Below, piece after piece: positions 32,073-44,441 of a DNA stretch of 64,000 nt. This DNA is from Escallonia rubra (taxonomy: Eukaryota; Streptophyta; Magnoliopsida; Escalloniales; Escalloniaceae), in the NCBI GenBank assembly GCA_033065855.1, contig JAVXUO010001395.1, forward strand, positions 124,001-188,000, in the 5' to 3' direction. Both the position numbers and the translations under genes were made by a program. The notes under the pieces were generated by a model. It made no database searches. It saw nothing but the letters and a program-made list of their open reading frames with translations, and had not been told where the DNA came from. Positions within the stretch are counted from its first letter, which is position 1. Every line of letters begins with the position of its first letter.

Positions 32073-34690
32073 AAATCCAATCCAACAAAATCTAACTATC
32101 ATAAATCACAGTCCCACAATTGGTGCACACAGATGTAAATAAAAATTGAATCCACTTGTGTCCAAAAAACACTCATTCGTATGCCTTATAAGAGAATTCA
32201 GTGCATCAACTCCCAAGTAAATTGCACAAGGTTCACTAAAAAGACTAAACGATAGCGATTGATCATTTCTTGTTACCGCGGAAGCATACTAGCACAAATA
32301 GCTACAGTATTAGACACACACTGACCATTGCTTTTCATTTTCCAGTGGTGTACCCAACAGCATGACATGTAGAAAATACAGTAAATATGGTAGAGATCAG
32401 GAAGTCATTTCGCGACATCAGCCATGTGCATATTCCATTTACTGCATCATAATGGCATCTATATTATTTCTTGCAATTTAAGCTCAAAACGAGAAAGTTT
32501 CTCATAAAACATTTTGGCTAGCTCAAGTATGCATCTTTGGAGCAGAAAAAGATAGAACTTTAATACCTAGAATCGTTACCTGAGAATGTAATCCTAACGA
32601 ACACCAATTTATCACAGTTTCCCATTCTGGTAAGGAACGCCACATGTTTCCCTTACATGTTTCCTGCGAAGTGAGAACAAAAATTCAACTTAATCAACAG
32701 CCGGGAACAATGTAATTTTCTTGTCAATTACTACTATAGGCGAAGCCAGAAATTTTTCATAACAGCAGGCAAATTAAAAGTATAAGTTCTCCCAAAAAAT
32801 GAAGGGTATCTTTTAAGACATTAACTATGCAAATTAATTTATTTGAAGAACAGTCAAAAAGTAATATGTAGCACATGGTTAGAAGGGAGAAAAGTAAATC
32901 AATAAGAGAAAGAAAGAAAAAAAAAAGTTAAACATCTACTTTTTGGATGGTAAAGGGCTCAGATGACGGAAAATTACACAAGTGAAAAATGAGTGATGAC
33001 ACATTACAAACATTAGTTACAAAACATTATGACTAAAAAGATAGCTAGTCACATATACAAACACGAGATGCCGTGCACACACATTGCGTGTGCGATTCTG
33101 TCATTGCAAACTATGAGTAATGTATTTTGAGATAATTTGCTTACGCACTGTCGCTTACAAAAGCAATTGAGAGATTGTAATTTGAATTTTCTTCAGATGT
33201 GAGGGATAAGGTGAAATGTAGAAGAAAATGGATAGTTACCTACAGAGAGTGGGTGTTTATAACTAATGGTTTTATGGAGAGTGAGTAGTTATATTTTACA
33301 ATTTTGCCCTCATGACGGACACGTGTCAGTGCCGGAGTCACTCTCAGTGTAACACCAAAAGGGTATTACACCAAAAATAGACTTCTCATTATATATAGTA
33401 TAGAAGTATAGATTAGTTACAAAAATGTTGTCGACTTTCTAATTGAGAAGGCATGAGATGAGCAGTGGAGAGTACGAGATGCCCCGTGCCACGGTGAAGT
33501 GGCGTCCACGCTGTATCACGGAGGATTAGTCGGGCGTATGGGTATCCAAAACCTCCGTTGGAAAGCAAAAAGTTACTTGCATGGAGCATAATTTTTGCTT
33601 TTTGCTTGGATAATCATCAACTAAAAACAGTGGGAAAACATGCAGGTAACTAAGAAAAAGTTACCTGCAGGTATGGGTATCCAAAACCTCCGATAGAAGA
33701 GATTTTGAGGGAGGGGCTTTTTGCTTCGGCTAATCATCAACTAAAAACAGTGGGAAAACATGCAGGTAACTAAGAAAAAGTTGAAAACCAGATGGGGTTT
33801 TTCGAGTGTAAATGATTCAAGAATCCAACCCAAAATTGATGATAGGAAAATCCGTCGAATACAACGTAAAGATTAACCAAAATCCAACTGGGTTTTGGTT
33901 AATAACTCGCTAAATAATCAAATGGGAGTTACCTGGGTTCTACATCTTGTAATGACATTGTTCAACAAGGTAAAAGTGACAACAAATAAGAATTTTGCAC
34001 AGTGGGTTTGATTCTGTCAAAACTCAAAAGTGCCAAGCTGGGAAGAAAAGGAAGTACCTTAAGAAGGTGCAGTCGAGTTTAATGGCGGTTGTCCTCTCCA
34101 TTCACACCACCGGATGGTGAAGCGTAGAAGAAATGGGAAAGGGAACTTGAAAAGGTGCATGGAACTCTGTGTCGTTACAGCGGTGTTTTCTGAGAAGTTT
34201 AGCAGTAAAAAGCACAAAGCGTACGGTTGAAGCCTCTCACTCTCTTGCCTCTTCTTCTTTTTATGTTAACGTAAGAACGATGATATTAATATACAAACAA
34301 CGTTATAAGAGTGGTCAAATTATTTTTGTGTATCGTTGTATTTTCTTAGTTACATAAGGAATTAAGTTTTTTTTAAGAAGATCAGATAAATTTACACTAA
34401 AGTAATACAAGTAACATCAAGAAACTCACCTTGCTGAATCTAAAAACACTATAACATTTTTTTTATAAGTATAAATATTAAATTAAAACTATTATAAACA
34501 TCTCTCTAAAGTCAAAAAGTAACTAGATCATCTGCCCAATACTAGCTCATCTGCCCAACATCGAAGAGTTTAGAACCCCAGTGACGACTACTATGCAGTG
34601 AGGGACAAAAAGTCACATCCAACCCTTTAGCACCACCGCTGCAAAATCCGGTAAATTGGACTGCACCACTTCCGCAAAATTCGGCAAAAA
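32073..34690. other. Noncoding stretch with a local duplication
   Basis: No coding frame. GGTATGGGTATCCAAAACCT occurs at about 33537 and 33671, and ATCATCAACTAAAAACAGTG with the next 45 bp occurs at about 33613 and 33735, a ~130-bp tandem duplication. AAACCCAG/GTAACTCCC-like splice signals on the minus strand near 33930 could belong to an untranslated leader, but there is no coding support. Confidence 0.35.
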
Positions 34691-35440
34691 TTGAAAGAAA
34701 AAAAAAAAAGCACCGTCAAAGCCACAATTCTTCACAAGCCAGAAGATCCAAACCCCTCACCCCCTTCCCCCGCCATCTAACCCTACCTCTCATCCTCACC
34801 TCACCTCCCCACGTATTACAGAAAGACCAAAAGAACAAAAAAGAGTAAACTACCTAACAGATTCTACACCCAAAAAACTTGTTCTCCTCCCCACCCCACC
34901 CCACCCCACCAGAAGAATAGAAGCAAGAAGGGAGAAACATGACCAAAATTAAACAAGAACAAAATCAGAGAGAAGAAAACAAATAACAACAAATCTAATC
35001 ACAGATCAAGCTACACTTCCACTTAGATTTAGATGTAACTGAGATCTGGAAGAAAAAACAAAGAAGATCTGGAGGCCATGGTGAGAGTAGTCTAGAGCTT
35101 GATCTTAGGAACCATGGTGGCAGTGAAGCGGCTGGGCAGTGACGTCAAATATGGTCGGGCATGAGAAACAACGAAGCGGCAGTAACTATGATGACAGCAG
35201 GTGGTCGACTGGGCTACGGTATGTTGGTGGCTGGGCTTAAGAGGAAAATAGGGTGAGGGGAGGCTAGAAAACTGAGAAGAAGAGAGACGGGTGGTGGAGT
35301 GAGAGGGGAGGAAGAGCATTTCAACCCCCTCCCCCGGCGGCATAAGATCAATTTGTGGGGGATTTTCTAGAGAGAGAAAGTAGAGAGAAGGAGGAGCTTC
35401 GTGTCCTTGCCTCTTCTTCTTCTTTTATTCTCTTTTTTTT
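34690..35440. other. Purine/pyrimidine-skewed noncoding region
   Basis: CCCCACCCCACCCC near 34888-34908 and long GA-rich or CT-rich stretches. The minus-strand frame at 35092-35343 is Ser/Pro-rich without a domain. No terminal repeats identified. Confidence 0.3.
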
Positions 35441-36445
35441 CCCTGAGCGAAATAAAAAATATATACCAGAATAAACGAGATTTAAAATTTACAACAACCA
35501 AAATAACATCAGAGCCAAAACACCACAAGGAACCATCAGAGGGACATGTCAATTTGGGAAGGGCTTCACAGGCTGTAAACTGTCCAACCATTCCTGATGA
35601 CCACCTTGATTAGATCGATAAATAAAAGTCGCCAAAGTTGATGAAATAGACAAAACACCATATTTTTCTTGGACAACATGCAATAAATGCAACCCCCAGC
35701 AGCTGGAATTAATTTATATAAAGATTTTGAGGATAACACGCTCCTCCTTACATTAGCGCTCATCTGCAGCATGAAGTCGCAATCAGGAAGTAATATAATA
35801 CTATGAAGAAAATGTAACTTGTTAACCTAAGCAATTTCAACTGCCATAACTAATCCAAATGCAATAAATTTTGTAGAAGAGATTAGAATATCAGTACTAG
35901 CTCCAATTCAGACCCGTTGATGATTAAACAATACAATACTCAGACAAAACCACCCATTAACTGTAGACCGAGCACCAAAATGGCATAAAAATAGGACATG
36001 ATAGACCAACACAACTACAACTATCCAAAAAATAAAAGGGTTGAAGGGGAGGATAGAAATGTTCAAAACAATCCTTCTTTTGCATCTTGATATTATGATC
36101 ATGAATTTCTTGTGCATCCTGCTGCTATTATGATCATGAATCATGACCTTGTGAAGGCGACTCTGAAATCGATTTAAACCTATGATGTTATGCGTCAAAA
36201 CCTAACTTTGATGGACGATTAGAGGTGGAGAAAAAAAAATTCCCCTGAAAGATCAATGCATTCTTATCAAGCCAAATATTCCAAAGAGTGAAGAAAATGA
36301 TCCCCAATCGAAGTAATAGGTTGTCTTTCTGATGGATTGGCATAGCTAACCAAGTTACAAGTCAAATGGAAACCGAGGTGGTAGGCACACTAGAAAGAAG
36401 TTGTCGGCCTAAAAAGGAATCCCAAATCAGACAAACATACGGGAT
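35441..36445 (-). mobile_element. LINE 3' remnant interrupted by the Copia element
   Basis: Minus-strand text LRLGIIFFTLWNIWLDKNAL (about 36240-36305) is typical of the end of the LINE zinc-binding domain, where a Trp-x2-Trp block precedes the C terminus. The sequence towards 35590 shares words with the LINE-like region at 58640-58830 (CAGCAGCTG, ATAAAGATTTTG-type). Frames are broken by stops. The Copia LTR begins at 36446, and the rest of the LINE does not reappear on its other side. Confidence 0.5.
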
Positions 36446-37708
36446 TGTTAACCCTACGGTTATTTAACCTAGGATTATATTTGGTTTTGATGATAATTAA
36501 CATTGATGTTTATGTTGTCTAACATGCATTGAGTTGATGAAGCAATATGAACAATCTCATACTCATGCAAACAGATTATTAGACGAGCAACACGATCAAA
36601 GACTCTCGACGAAACGCATCAAAGAAGGAATTCGTCGATTGAAGTTTTCATGCTTTTATTTCCTTCTTTGTAAACTAGACATAGAGAGATGATCGTTACG
36701 ATGACTGTATACCTAGAACTTGCTCATAGGTTTCCCTTGCATGCATAAAAGTTTTTCATGCTTTAAAAATAAGGAAACTGTATTTTCATGAATGCAGTCG
36801 ACTGCATTGGAATGCAGTCGACTGCAAGTTAGGCAGTGAGGTATTACAGTCGACTGCAATACTTCCAGTAGCCTATTACAGTCGACTGCATTGGATTACA
36901 GTCGACTGCAAGTTGGAAATTTGAATTTCCAACGGCTACTTTGGGATTACAGTCGACTGCAATTGTGCATTACAGTCGACTGCATTTACCGTTTTGGCGC
37001 ATTTAATGCTCCACCTACCCCAAACGGTCATATTTATTCCCACCTCTATAAATACTCATCTTGGGCATAGTTTTCATTCATCAATTGCATGCAAAGCTCT
37101 CTTATCTTTCATATTCTCAAAGATCAAAGTAATTGTTCAATCTCTCTTGGTTTTCATTGATTTCTCATCCATTTCAGGAGATCATTTATTGTGAGCTTAC
37201 ATTTGAGAGATATACACTTTCATAAGTCATCATACACTCATCTCTCTTGTTCTAGTACTTCAACTTGTACTCATCTACTTATTGAGAGTGAAATCTTGTA
37301 CACAATTCTTCATCTAAAGGTTCTTGTATCAAAGCTTGGGATTGTCAAGCTTTGGAGCTTTGGGTTTGTCAAAGCTTGTTCTTGATGTGGGCATAGCATC
37401 AAGGGATTGTAAGAGGTTCGATCTTGACCCGTAAGGAAGATCATACTAGTGGATTCTAGGGCCTTTCAAGGGACTTCCTTGAAGGGGTGGACGTAGGCTT
37501 GAGGGTATATCAAGCCGAACCATTTAATTCTCATTGTCAATTATCTCTAAACCCTTCTCTCTTTACATTATCGTTTTACATTTGTGTTGAGATTGGTTGT
37601 TTGCTTATTTAAGTTATTGAGATTGGGGTTTGTTATTTGTTAATTTTTTTAAGTAGTCTTAAAACCCTATTCACCCCCCCCCCCTCTAGGGTTATTTTAT
37701 TGGTTTCA
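36446..37708 (+). repeat. 5' LTR of the SIRE-like Copia element
   Basis: 1263 bp, from TGTTAACCCTACGG to TTTTATTGGTTTCA. Matches 43236-44441 with scattered substitutions. It contains seven copies of the palindrome AGTCGACT within GCAGTCGACTGCA-type words (36793-36985), a TATA-like CTATAAATACTC at 37046 and a polypyrimidine stretch before the end. Confidence 0.95.
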
Positions 37709-37710
37709 AG

Positions 37711-37722
37711 TGGTATCAGAGC
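37711..37722 (+). promoter_or_regulatory. Primer binding site
   Basis: TGGTATCAGAGC lies two bases after the 5' LTR. It is complementary to the 3' end of initiator tRNA-Met, the usual primer of Copia reverse transcription. Confidence 0.95.
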
Positions 37723-37767
37723 CTCGGCTCTTGTTATATTGGGTAACGCCAAGAGAGTTAATCGATC

Positions 37768-39456
37768 ATGGCTTACGTTGGGGGTATGGAGGGTAGTTCT
37801 ACCACTAGGCCTCCATTGTTTAATGGGACCAATTATAGTGTGTGGAAAATTAAGATGAAAATCTACTTAGAATCTCAAGACTATGAGATGTGGGATATTG
37901 TTGAGAATGGCCCATTCGTTCCGATAAAGGTAGTTGACAAGGTTGAAGAGCCTAAATCAAAATCGGAGTATAGTGATCATGATAAGAAGATAATTTGTAT
38001 GAATGCTAGAGCGAAAAATTGTCTTCTGTGTGCTTTACACACTAATGAACTCAATAGAATCATTATGTGTAATTCCGCTAAGAGTATTTGGGATACTCTT
38101 CAAGTCACTCATGAAGGGACTTCTTTTCTTAGAGACTCCAAGATGAACTTATTGTTTAGAGATTATGAGTTATTCCATATGCTTCCAAATGAATCCGTTA
38201 CGGATATGAATACTCGTTTTACTAACATTGTGAACCCTTTGAAGCAATTAGGCAAAGAATTCACTAATGGTGATCTTGTAAGAAAGGTGATTAGATCCTT
38301 ACCAAGAGCTTGGGATGCAAAGATCACCGCCATCCAAGAGTCAAAAAATCTCAATATCTTTCCTCTTGATGAATTGATGTGTTCACTCAAGACGTACGAA
38401 ATGCAACTCAAGACCTTTGATCAAGAGGAAGTCAAGAAGAAGTCTACATCAATTGCTCTTAAAGCTTCATCTTCAAACTTTGAGTCAAGTGATGATGATG
38501 AAAAATTTGATGAAGATGATATTGCAATGGTTGCAAAAAACTTCAAGAAGTTCTTAAGATTTAGAAAGAATGATGGGAGAAGGCAACAAAACGCTAGCAA
38601 CGAAGAGAAGCTTTGCTACAAATGCCACAAGCCGTGACACATGAAGATGGACTGTCATGTCTACAAAAGGAAGAAGAAGGAAAGAAGAGATGTATGTGAA
38701 AGAGCTAAAAGAAAACAATTCTCTAAGAAAGAGAACAAGGAGAAGGAAAGAGCAATGAATGCCGAACATACTCCATCATGGAGTGACTTTGATTCAAGTG
38801 ATGAAGACTATGAGAAGAATGATCAAGCAAATGTATGCTTCATGGCAAATGATGAGGTAAGCTCTTCTTCCGGTAGTGATAGTGATAATGAAAGCTTTGA
38901 AGATGCTTATGATAGCTTATATGAGGAATCCAAGAAAAATATTATTTTGTCTAAGAAATTTCTTGAAGCTAATAAGCAAATTGAGAAGTTGATAATGGAA
39001 AATGATAAGTTGCATGCCAAGAATGAATGCATTTCCAACCATTTATATGTGAAATATGTGAATAACGATTTGGTTGAATTACTTGTTAACACTCATAGCT
39101 CAAAACAAATCTCTTCCAAAACTTTGGCTTTAGAAAAACAAAATGAAGATTTAAAAGTTGAGATTTGTGATTCGAGAAAATGTCTTGAAAAATTTGTTGA
39201 TGGTCAAAACAATTTGGATGTCATGCTTGGACGCCAAAGAATTGGCCTAAACAAAGGTGGTCTTGGATTAGATCCCATGGCCATGCCTCCTAAAGTTTTG
39301 CAACAACAAGCTAGGTTGAATATTCATACAAAACGACCAAAGAACTATTGCACACCTTTTACACATTGCGATTGGTGTAACAAGAAAGGGCATACGACTA
39401 ATCATTGTCCGTGTAGAATTGTTTTTGTTAGAGGTAGAAAAAAATGTGGATTATGA
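37768..39456 (+). pseudogene. Copia gag
   Basis: Starts MAYVGGMEGSSTTRPPLFNG and follows the Copia gag (UBN2-type) pattern: NYSVWKIKMKIYLESQDYEM, then a retro-gag body with KSIWDTLQVTHEGT and VRKVIRSLPRAWDAKITAI. The nucleocapsid zinc knuckle is CYKCHKP-stop-HMKMDC: a TGA at 38635-38637 replaces the Gly of the Cys-x2-Cys-x4-His-x4-Cys motif. The same frame continues after it through a Lys/Ser/Glu-rich, coiled-coil-like region (38641-39456) with a second Cys/His cluster (CDWCNKKGHTTNHC, 39367-39408). Gag coats the RNA in virus-like particles. With the TGA only a protein lacking the knuckle would be made. Confidence 0.9.
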
Positions 39457-42400
39457 AAGGTCAAGAATACAAATGCAAGGCTAACATCCAAGGACCCAAG
39501 AAAATTTGGGTACCAAAAGTCACTACTTGATTTGTGTTTATAGGTATGTCTCAAAGCAAAATCTAGTAGCAAGAAGTGGATTCTTAATAGTGGATGCTCA
39601 AGATATATGACCGGCAACATAACTCTTTTCACATCGATTGATCTTAAAGAAGGAGGAAATGTGACCTTTGGTGACAATTCTCAAGGAAACATCAAAGGTA
39701 AATGTACTATTGGTAAGGAACCACATTCAATTGAGAATGTGTTATATGTTGAAGGATTGAAGCATAACTTGCTAAGTATTAGTCAATTTAGTGATAAAGG
39801 TTTTAAAGTTATCTTTGAGGCTTCTAAATGCACTATTCTATCCTTGAAGAACAATGAAACTATTTTGGTAGGTAGTAGAGATAATAATGTTTACTCCATT
39901 CAATTAAATGATTTAGCTAACCAAGATGTCAAGTGTCTTAGTGCTATTAGTGAAACATCTTGGCTTTGGCATCGAAGACTTGGTCACATGCACATGGATC
40001 ATTTGAAGGATATTTCAAGCAAAGAACTTGTGAGGGGTCTCCCAAAGATCAAGTTTGAGAAAGATAAAGTATGTGATGCTTGTCAAATGGGTAAGCAAAA
40101 GAAAGTCTCTCACAAACCGAAGAAAATGGTATCTACTTCTAGACCCTTGCAATTACTTCACATGGATTTGTTTGGACCAATCCCTACTACTAGTCTTGGT
40201 GGTAAATCATATTGTTTTGTTATTGTTGATGACTATTCTCGCTATACTTGGACTTTCTTTTTGGCTACCAAAGATGAATCTCTAAATGTGTTCACTTCAT
40301 TTGCAAAACGTGTTCAAAATCAAAAAAATTATTTGATTACCAACATTCGAAGTGATCATGGTAGAGAATTTGAAAATTCAAAAATAGGAGCCTTGTGTGA
40401 TGACTTTGGGATATCACATAATTTTTCGGCTCCTAGAACTCCTCAACAAAATGGTGTTGCCGAAAGAAAGAATAGGTCTTTGCAAGAAGCGGCAAGAACA
40501 ATGCTTAACGAATATGGTTTACCTAAGTACTTTTGGGCGGAGGCGGTCAATTGTGCTTGTTTTGTTCTTAATAGAGTTATCTTGCGAAAATTTTGTTAAA
40601 AACCCCTTATGAGCTTTTTAATGATAAGAAACCTAAGGTGAGCTTTTTTAGAGTCTTTGGTTGCAAATGCTTTGTTTTAAATACCAAGGATCACCTTAGC
40701 AAATTTGATTCCAAAACCTTTGAGGGTATTTTTCTTGGTTACTCTAATAATAGTATGGCATATAGAGTTTATAATAAAAACACTTTGGTTGTTGAAGAAT
40801 CCATTAATGTTACTTTTGATGAGACTAATCCTTTTCTTCGGAGGACTAACATTGTTAATGTAGATGACATGGACAATGACTTGAGAACTTTGGACATAAG
40901 TGAAACACTACAAGGCAACCCCAAAGAAATTGATCTAGGGGAGCAACAATCAAGTTCTCAAGGGAGAAATGAGGAAGCAATCAATGATGCTTCAAACTTG
41001 GACAACTCTCAAGAATTACCAAAAGATTGGACTTACAAAAAAGATCATCCAAGCGATCAAATCTTAGGTAATCCTTCTAGTGGGGTAAGAACTCGACGCT
41101 CTCTTCAACAACATGTTAATATATCGTTTCTTTCCCAAATTGAACCGAATAACTTTTCCGAAGCTCTACATCATGAATCTTGGATGCTTGCTATGCAAGA
41201 AGAGCTAGTTCAATTTGAAAGAAATCAAGTTTGGACCATTGTGCTAAACCTCAAAACTTTAGGATTATAGGCACAAAATGGATTTTTAGAAACAAACTTA
41301 ATGAATCTGGAGTCGTGGTTAGAAACAAGGCTAGATTAGTGGCCCAAGGTTATAACCAAGATGAATGAATTGATTTTGATGAAACTTATGCACCGGTAGC
41401 TAGACTTGAATCTATTAGAATGCTATTAGCTTTTGCTTGCTATAGAGATTTTAAACTCTTTCAAATGGATGTCAAGAGTGCCTTTCTAAATGGTTTTATT
41501 TCGGAGGAGGTCTATGTGGCTCAACCTCCCGGCTTTGAACATGAAAAATTTCCAAACCATGTTTTCCGACTTAGCAAAGCTCTTTATGGTTTAAAACAAG
41601 CTCCTAGAGATGAAAGGCTAAGTAGTTTTCTTTTAGAAAATGGTTTTTCAAGAGGAAAACTTGACACCACTCTTTTTATAAAATCTAAGGGCAATGACTT
41701 ATTGTTGGTGCAAATTTATGTTGATGATATTATATTTGGAGCTACTAATGGATCCTTGTGCGAAGAGTTTGCTTCTTGTATGAGTAAGGAGTTTGAAATG
41801 AGCATGATGGGAGAACTCACCTTCTTCCTTGGATTGCAAATCAAACAAAGCAAGGATGGAATCTTTATCAACCAAGCCAAATACACCAAAGAGCTACTCA
41901 AGAGATTTGACATGGAAGCATCAAATGCTTTTGACACTCCAATGAGCTCTTCATTAAAGCTTGATAAAGATGAAAAGGGTAAGGATGTTGATATTAAGCG
42001 CTATCGAGGTATGATCGGATCACTCCTTTACCTTACCGTAAGTAGACCCGATATAATGTTTAGTGTTTGTTTATGTGCTAGATTTCAAGCTTGTCCTAAG
42101 GAATCTCATTTGATTGCCGTCAAGAGAATCCTTAGATATCTTAAGGGCACTCACGATTTAGGGTTATGGTTTCCTAGAAACACATCCTTTTTTGACCTAA
42201 TTGGTTACTCCGACGCCGACTATGCCGGTTGTAAAATCGAGCGGAAAAGTACTAGTGGAGGTTGCCAATTCCTAGGTCACTCTCTTGTTTCTTGGAGTTC
42301 CAAAAAGCAAAACTCGGTTGCACTCTCTACCACCGAAGCCGAATCTATGGCGGTTGGTGCTTGTTGTGCACAAATTCTTTGGATGAAACAAACCCTTTTG

Positions 42401-42657
42401 GATTTTGGACTCAAGTATGATCACGTACCTATCTTATGCGATAATACTAGTGCCATTGACTTGACCAAAAACCCCATCCAACATTCACGCACATAGAAAT
42501 CAAACACCATTTTATCCGTGATCATGTGCAAAAAGGTGATATTGTTCTAGATTTCGTGGACACAAATCACCAATTAGCGGATATCTTCACTAAACCTTTA
42601 GATTCGAAGAGGTTTACCGCTCTTAGAAGAGAACTTGGCATGTCTTCACCTATGTGA
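39457..42657 (+). pseudogene. Copia pol: protease, integrase, reverse transcriptase, RNase H
   Basis: The protease site reads WILNSGCSRYMTGN (about 39570-39618), where active Copia proteases have Asp-Ser-Gly, so the catalytic Asp is Asn here. The GAG-pre-integrase HRRLGHMHMDHLKDIS and the zinc motif Cys-x2-Cys (VCDACQMGK) follow at about 39970-40100. The integrase core has DLFGPIPTTSLGGKSYCFVI and the catalytic Asp/Asp/Glu region up to about 40480 (APRTPQQNGVAERKNRSLQE). A frameshift near 40585 leads into 40593-41270. RT has DVKSAFLNGFISEEVYVAQP and YVDDIIFG (41717-41740). RNase H has YSDADYAGC and VALSTTEAES. A TGA near 41366 (NQDE-stop-IDFDETYAP) and a frameshift near 42490 break it again. 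The product ends RRELGMSSPM at 42657. Confidence 0.92.
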
Positions 42658-43235
42658 CTAAATGTTATATCTCTTGTGCTAATCATGCAAGTTGCACTTC
42701 TCATGCTTGAACATTATTTAATATGCTTAAAGCATGTTTTGGTTGATGTTTCTCTTTTCAAAATTATTGATTTTTTTGATATTCATTCAATCTCATTTGA
42801 TTTGCACACACTCATATTTCTAAATCCTTTACACTTCCTATTTGTGCTATCTTTGTAAAAAGTGCTTGGTACACCTTTTGATGGGTATTCAAGTACTTAT
42901 GTTTTTATTGTTTGAATGCCCTTGTTGGCAATATTGATTATCCATGGATGGATACATAAGTTGATCACTTTCACACACACCCTTGACATTTTTCAATGAT
43001 GTCAAAAGGGGGAGAAAATATTGTTGATTCATATTTGTGTGGACTTGATATGAGCATATATTACTTAAGTTAAGGGGAGCCCTATATTGCTTAAGATAGG
43101 GGCGTTTTTTGTCATGATTTCTTCTCATGACCCCTTATGGTTTATAATTGAGATTGTTATGCTTCTTTGGCTTTATTATCTTATATATCTCATATTATTT
43201 GAATCAATGTTTGCCATCATCAAAAAGGGAGATAT
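42658..43235. other. Copia 3' untranslated region and polypurine tract
   Basis: AT-rich and noncoding, with two relatives of the GTCAAAAGGGGGAG word (42999-43013) and the tract AAAAAGGGAGATA immediately before the 3' LTR, where plus-strand synthesis would begin. Confidence 0.6.
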
Positions 43236-44441
43236 TGTTAACCCTACGGTTATTTAACTTAGGATTATATTTGGTTTTGATGATAACTAACATTGATGTT
43301 TATGTTGTCTAAACATGCATTGAGTTGATGAAGTAATAGGAACAATCTCATACTCATGCAAATGGATAATTAGACGAGCAAATCGTTCAAAGACTCTCAA
43401 CGGAACGCATCAAAGAAGGAATTCGTCGATTGAACTTTACTATGCTTTATTTCCTTCTTTGTAAACTAGACGTAGAGAGATGATCGTTACGATGACTGTA
43501 TACCTAGAACTTGCCCATAGGTTTCCCTTGCATGCATAAAAGTTTTTCATGCTTTAAAAATAAGGAAACTGCATTTTCAGGAATGCAGTCGACTGCAATA
43601 CTTCCAGTAGCCTATTATAGTCGACTGCAATGGATTACAGTCGACTGCAAGTTGGAAATTTGAATTTCTAACGGCTACTTTGGAATTACAGTCGACTGCA
43701 ATGGTGCATTACAATCGACTGTATTTACCGTTTTTGCGCAATTAATGCTCCACCTACCCCAAACGGTCATATTTATTCCCACTTCTATAAATACTCATCT
43801 TGGGCATAGTTTTCATTCATCAATTGCATTCAAAGCTCTCTTATCTTTCATATTCTCAAAGATCAAAGCAATTGTTCAATCTCTCTTGGTTTTCATTGAT
43901 TTCTCATCCATTTCAAGAGAGCATTTATTGTGAGCTTACATTTGAGAGATATACACTTTCATAAGTCATCATACACTCATCTCTCTTGTTCTAGTACTTC
44001 AACTTGTACTCATCTACTTATTGAGAGTGAAATCTTGTACACATTTCTTCATCAAAATTTTCTTGTATCAAAGCTTGGGGTTGTCAAGCTTTGGAGCTTT
44101 GGGTTTGTCAAAGCTTGTTCTTGATGTGGGCATAGCATCAAGGGATTGTAAGAGGTTCGATCTTGACCCGTAAGGAAGATCATACTAGTGGATTCTAGGG
44201 CCTTTCAAGGGACTTCCTTGAAGGGGTGGACGTAGGCTTGTGGGTATATCAAGCCGAACCATTTAATTCTCCTTGTCAAGTATCTCTAAACCCTTCTCTC
44301 TTTACTTTATCATTTTACATTGTGTTGAGATTGGTTGTTTGTTTATTTGAGTTATTGAGATTGAGGTTTGTTGGTTGTTAATTTTTAAAGTAGTCTTAAA
44401 ACCCTATTCACCCCCCCTCTAGGGTTATTTTATTGGTTTCA
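43236..44441 (+). repeat. 3' LTR of the SIRE-like Copia element
   Basis: 1206 bp. Compared with the 5' LTR it lacks about 53 bp in the palindrome array (five copies instead of seven, and one of the five has decayed) and carries scattered point differences, so insertion was not recent. Confidence 0.95.

Larger units (their letters stand above)
36446..44441 (+). mobile_element. Full-length but defective Copia retrotransposon, SIRE-like
   Basis: Two LTRs (36446-37708, 43236-44441) enclose gag, protease, integrase, reverse transcriptase and RNase H in Copia order. A primer binding site (TGGTATCAGAGC, tRNA-Met type) lies at 37711-37722 and a purine tract (AAAAAGGGAGA, about 43222) precedes the 3' LTR. 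Sequence style (IENVLYVEGLKHNLLSISQF, GNVTFGDNSQG), a long gag and LTRs above 1 kb suggest the SIRE/Maximus lineage. The bases outside the LTRs (GGGAT and CCCTT) do not form a 5-bp target duplication, so a flank has been lost or two elements recombined. Internal stops make it non-autonomous today. Confidence 0.93.

Noticed and set aside
36446..44441. Endogenous pararetrovirus as an alternative to Copia
   Set aside because: Integrase precedes reverse transcriptase, two LTRs and a tRNA-Met primer site are present, and no movement-protein-like ORF is seen.
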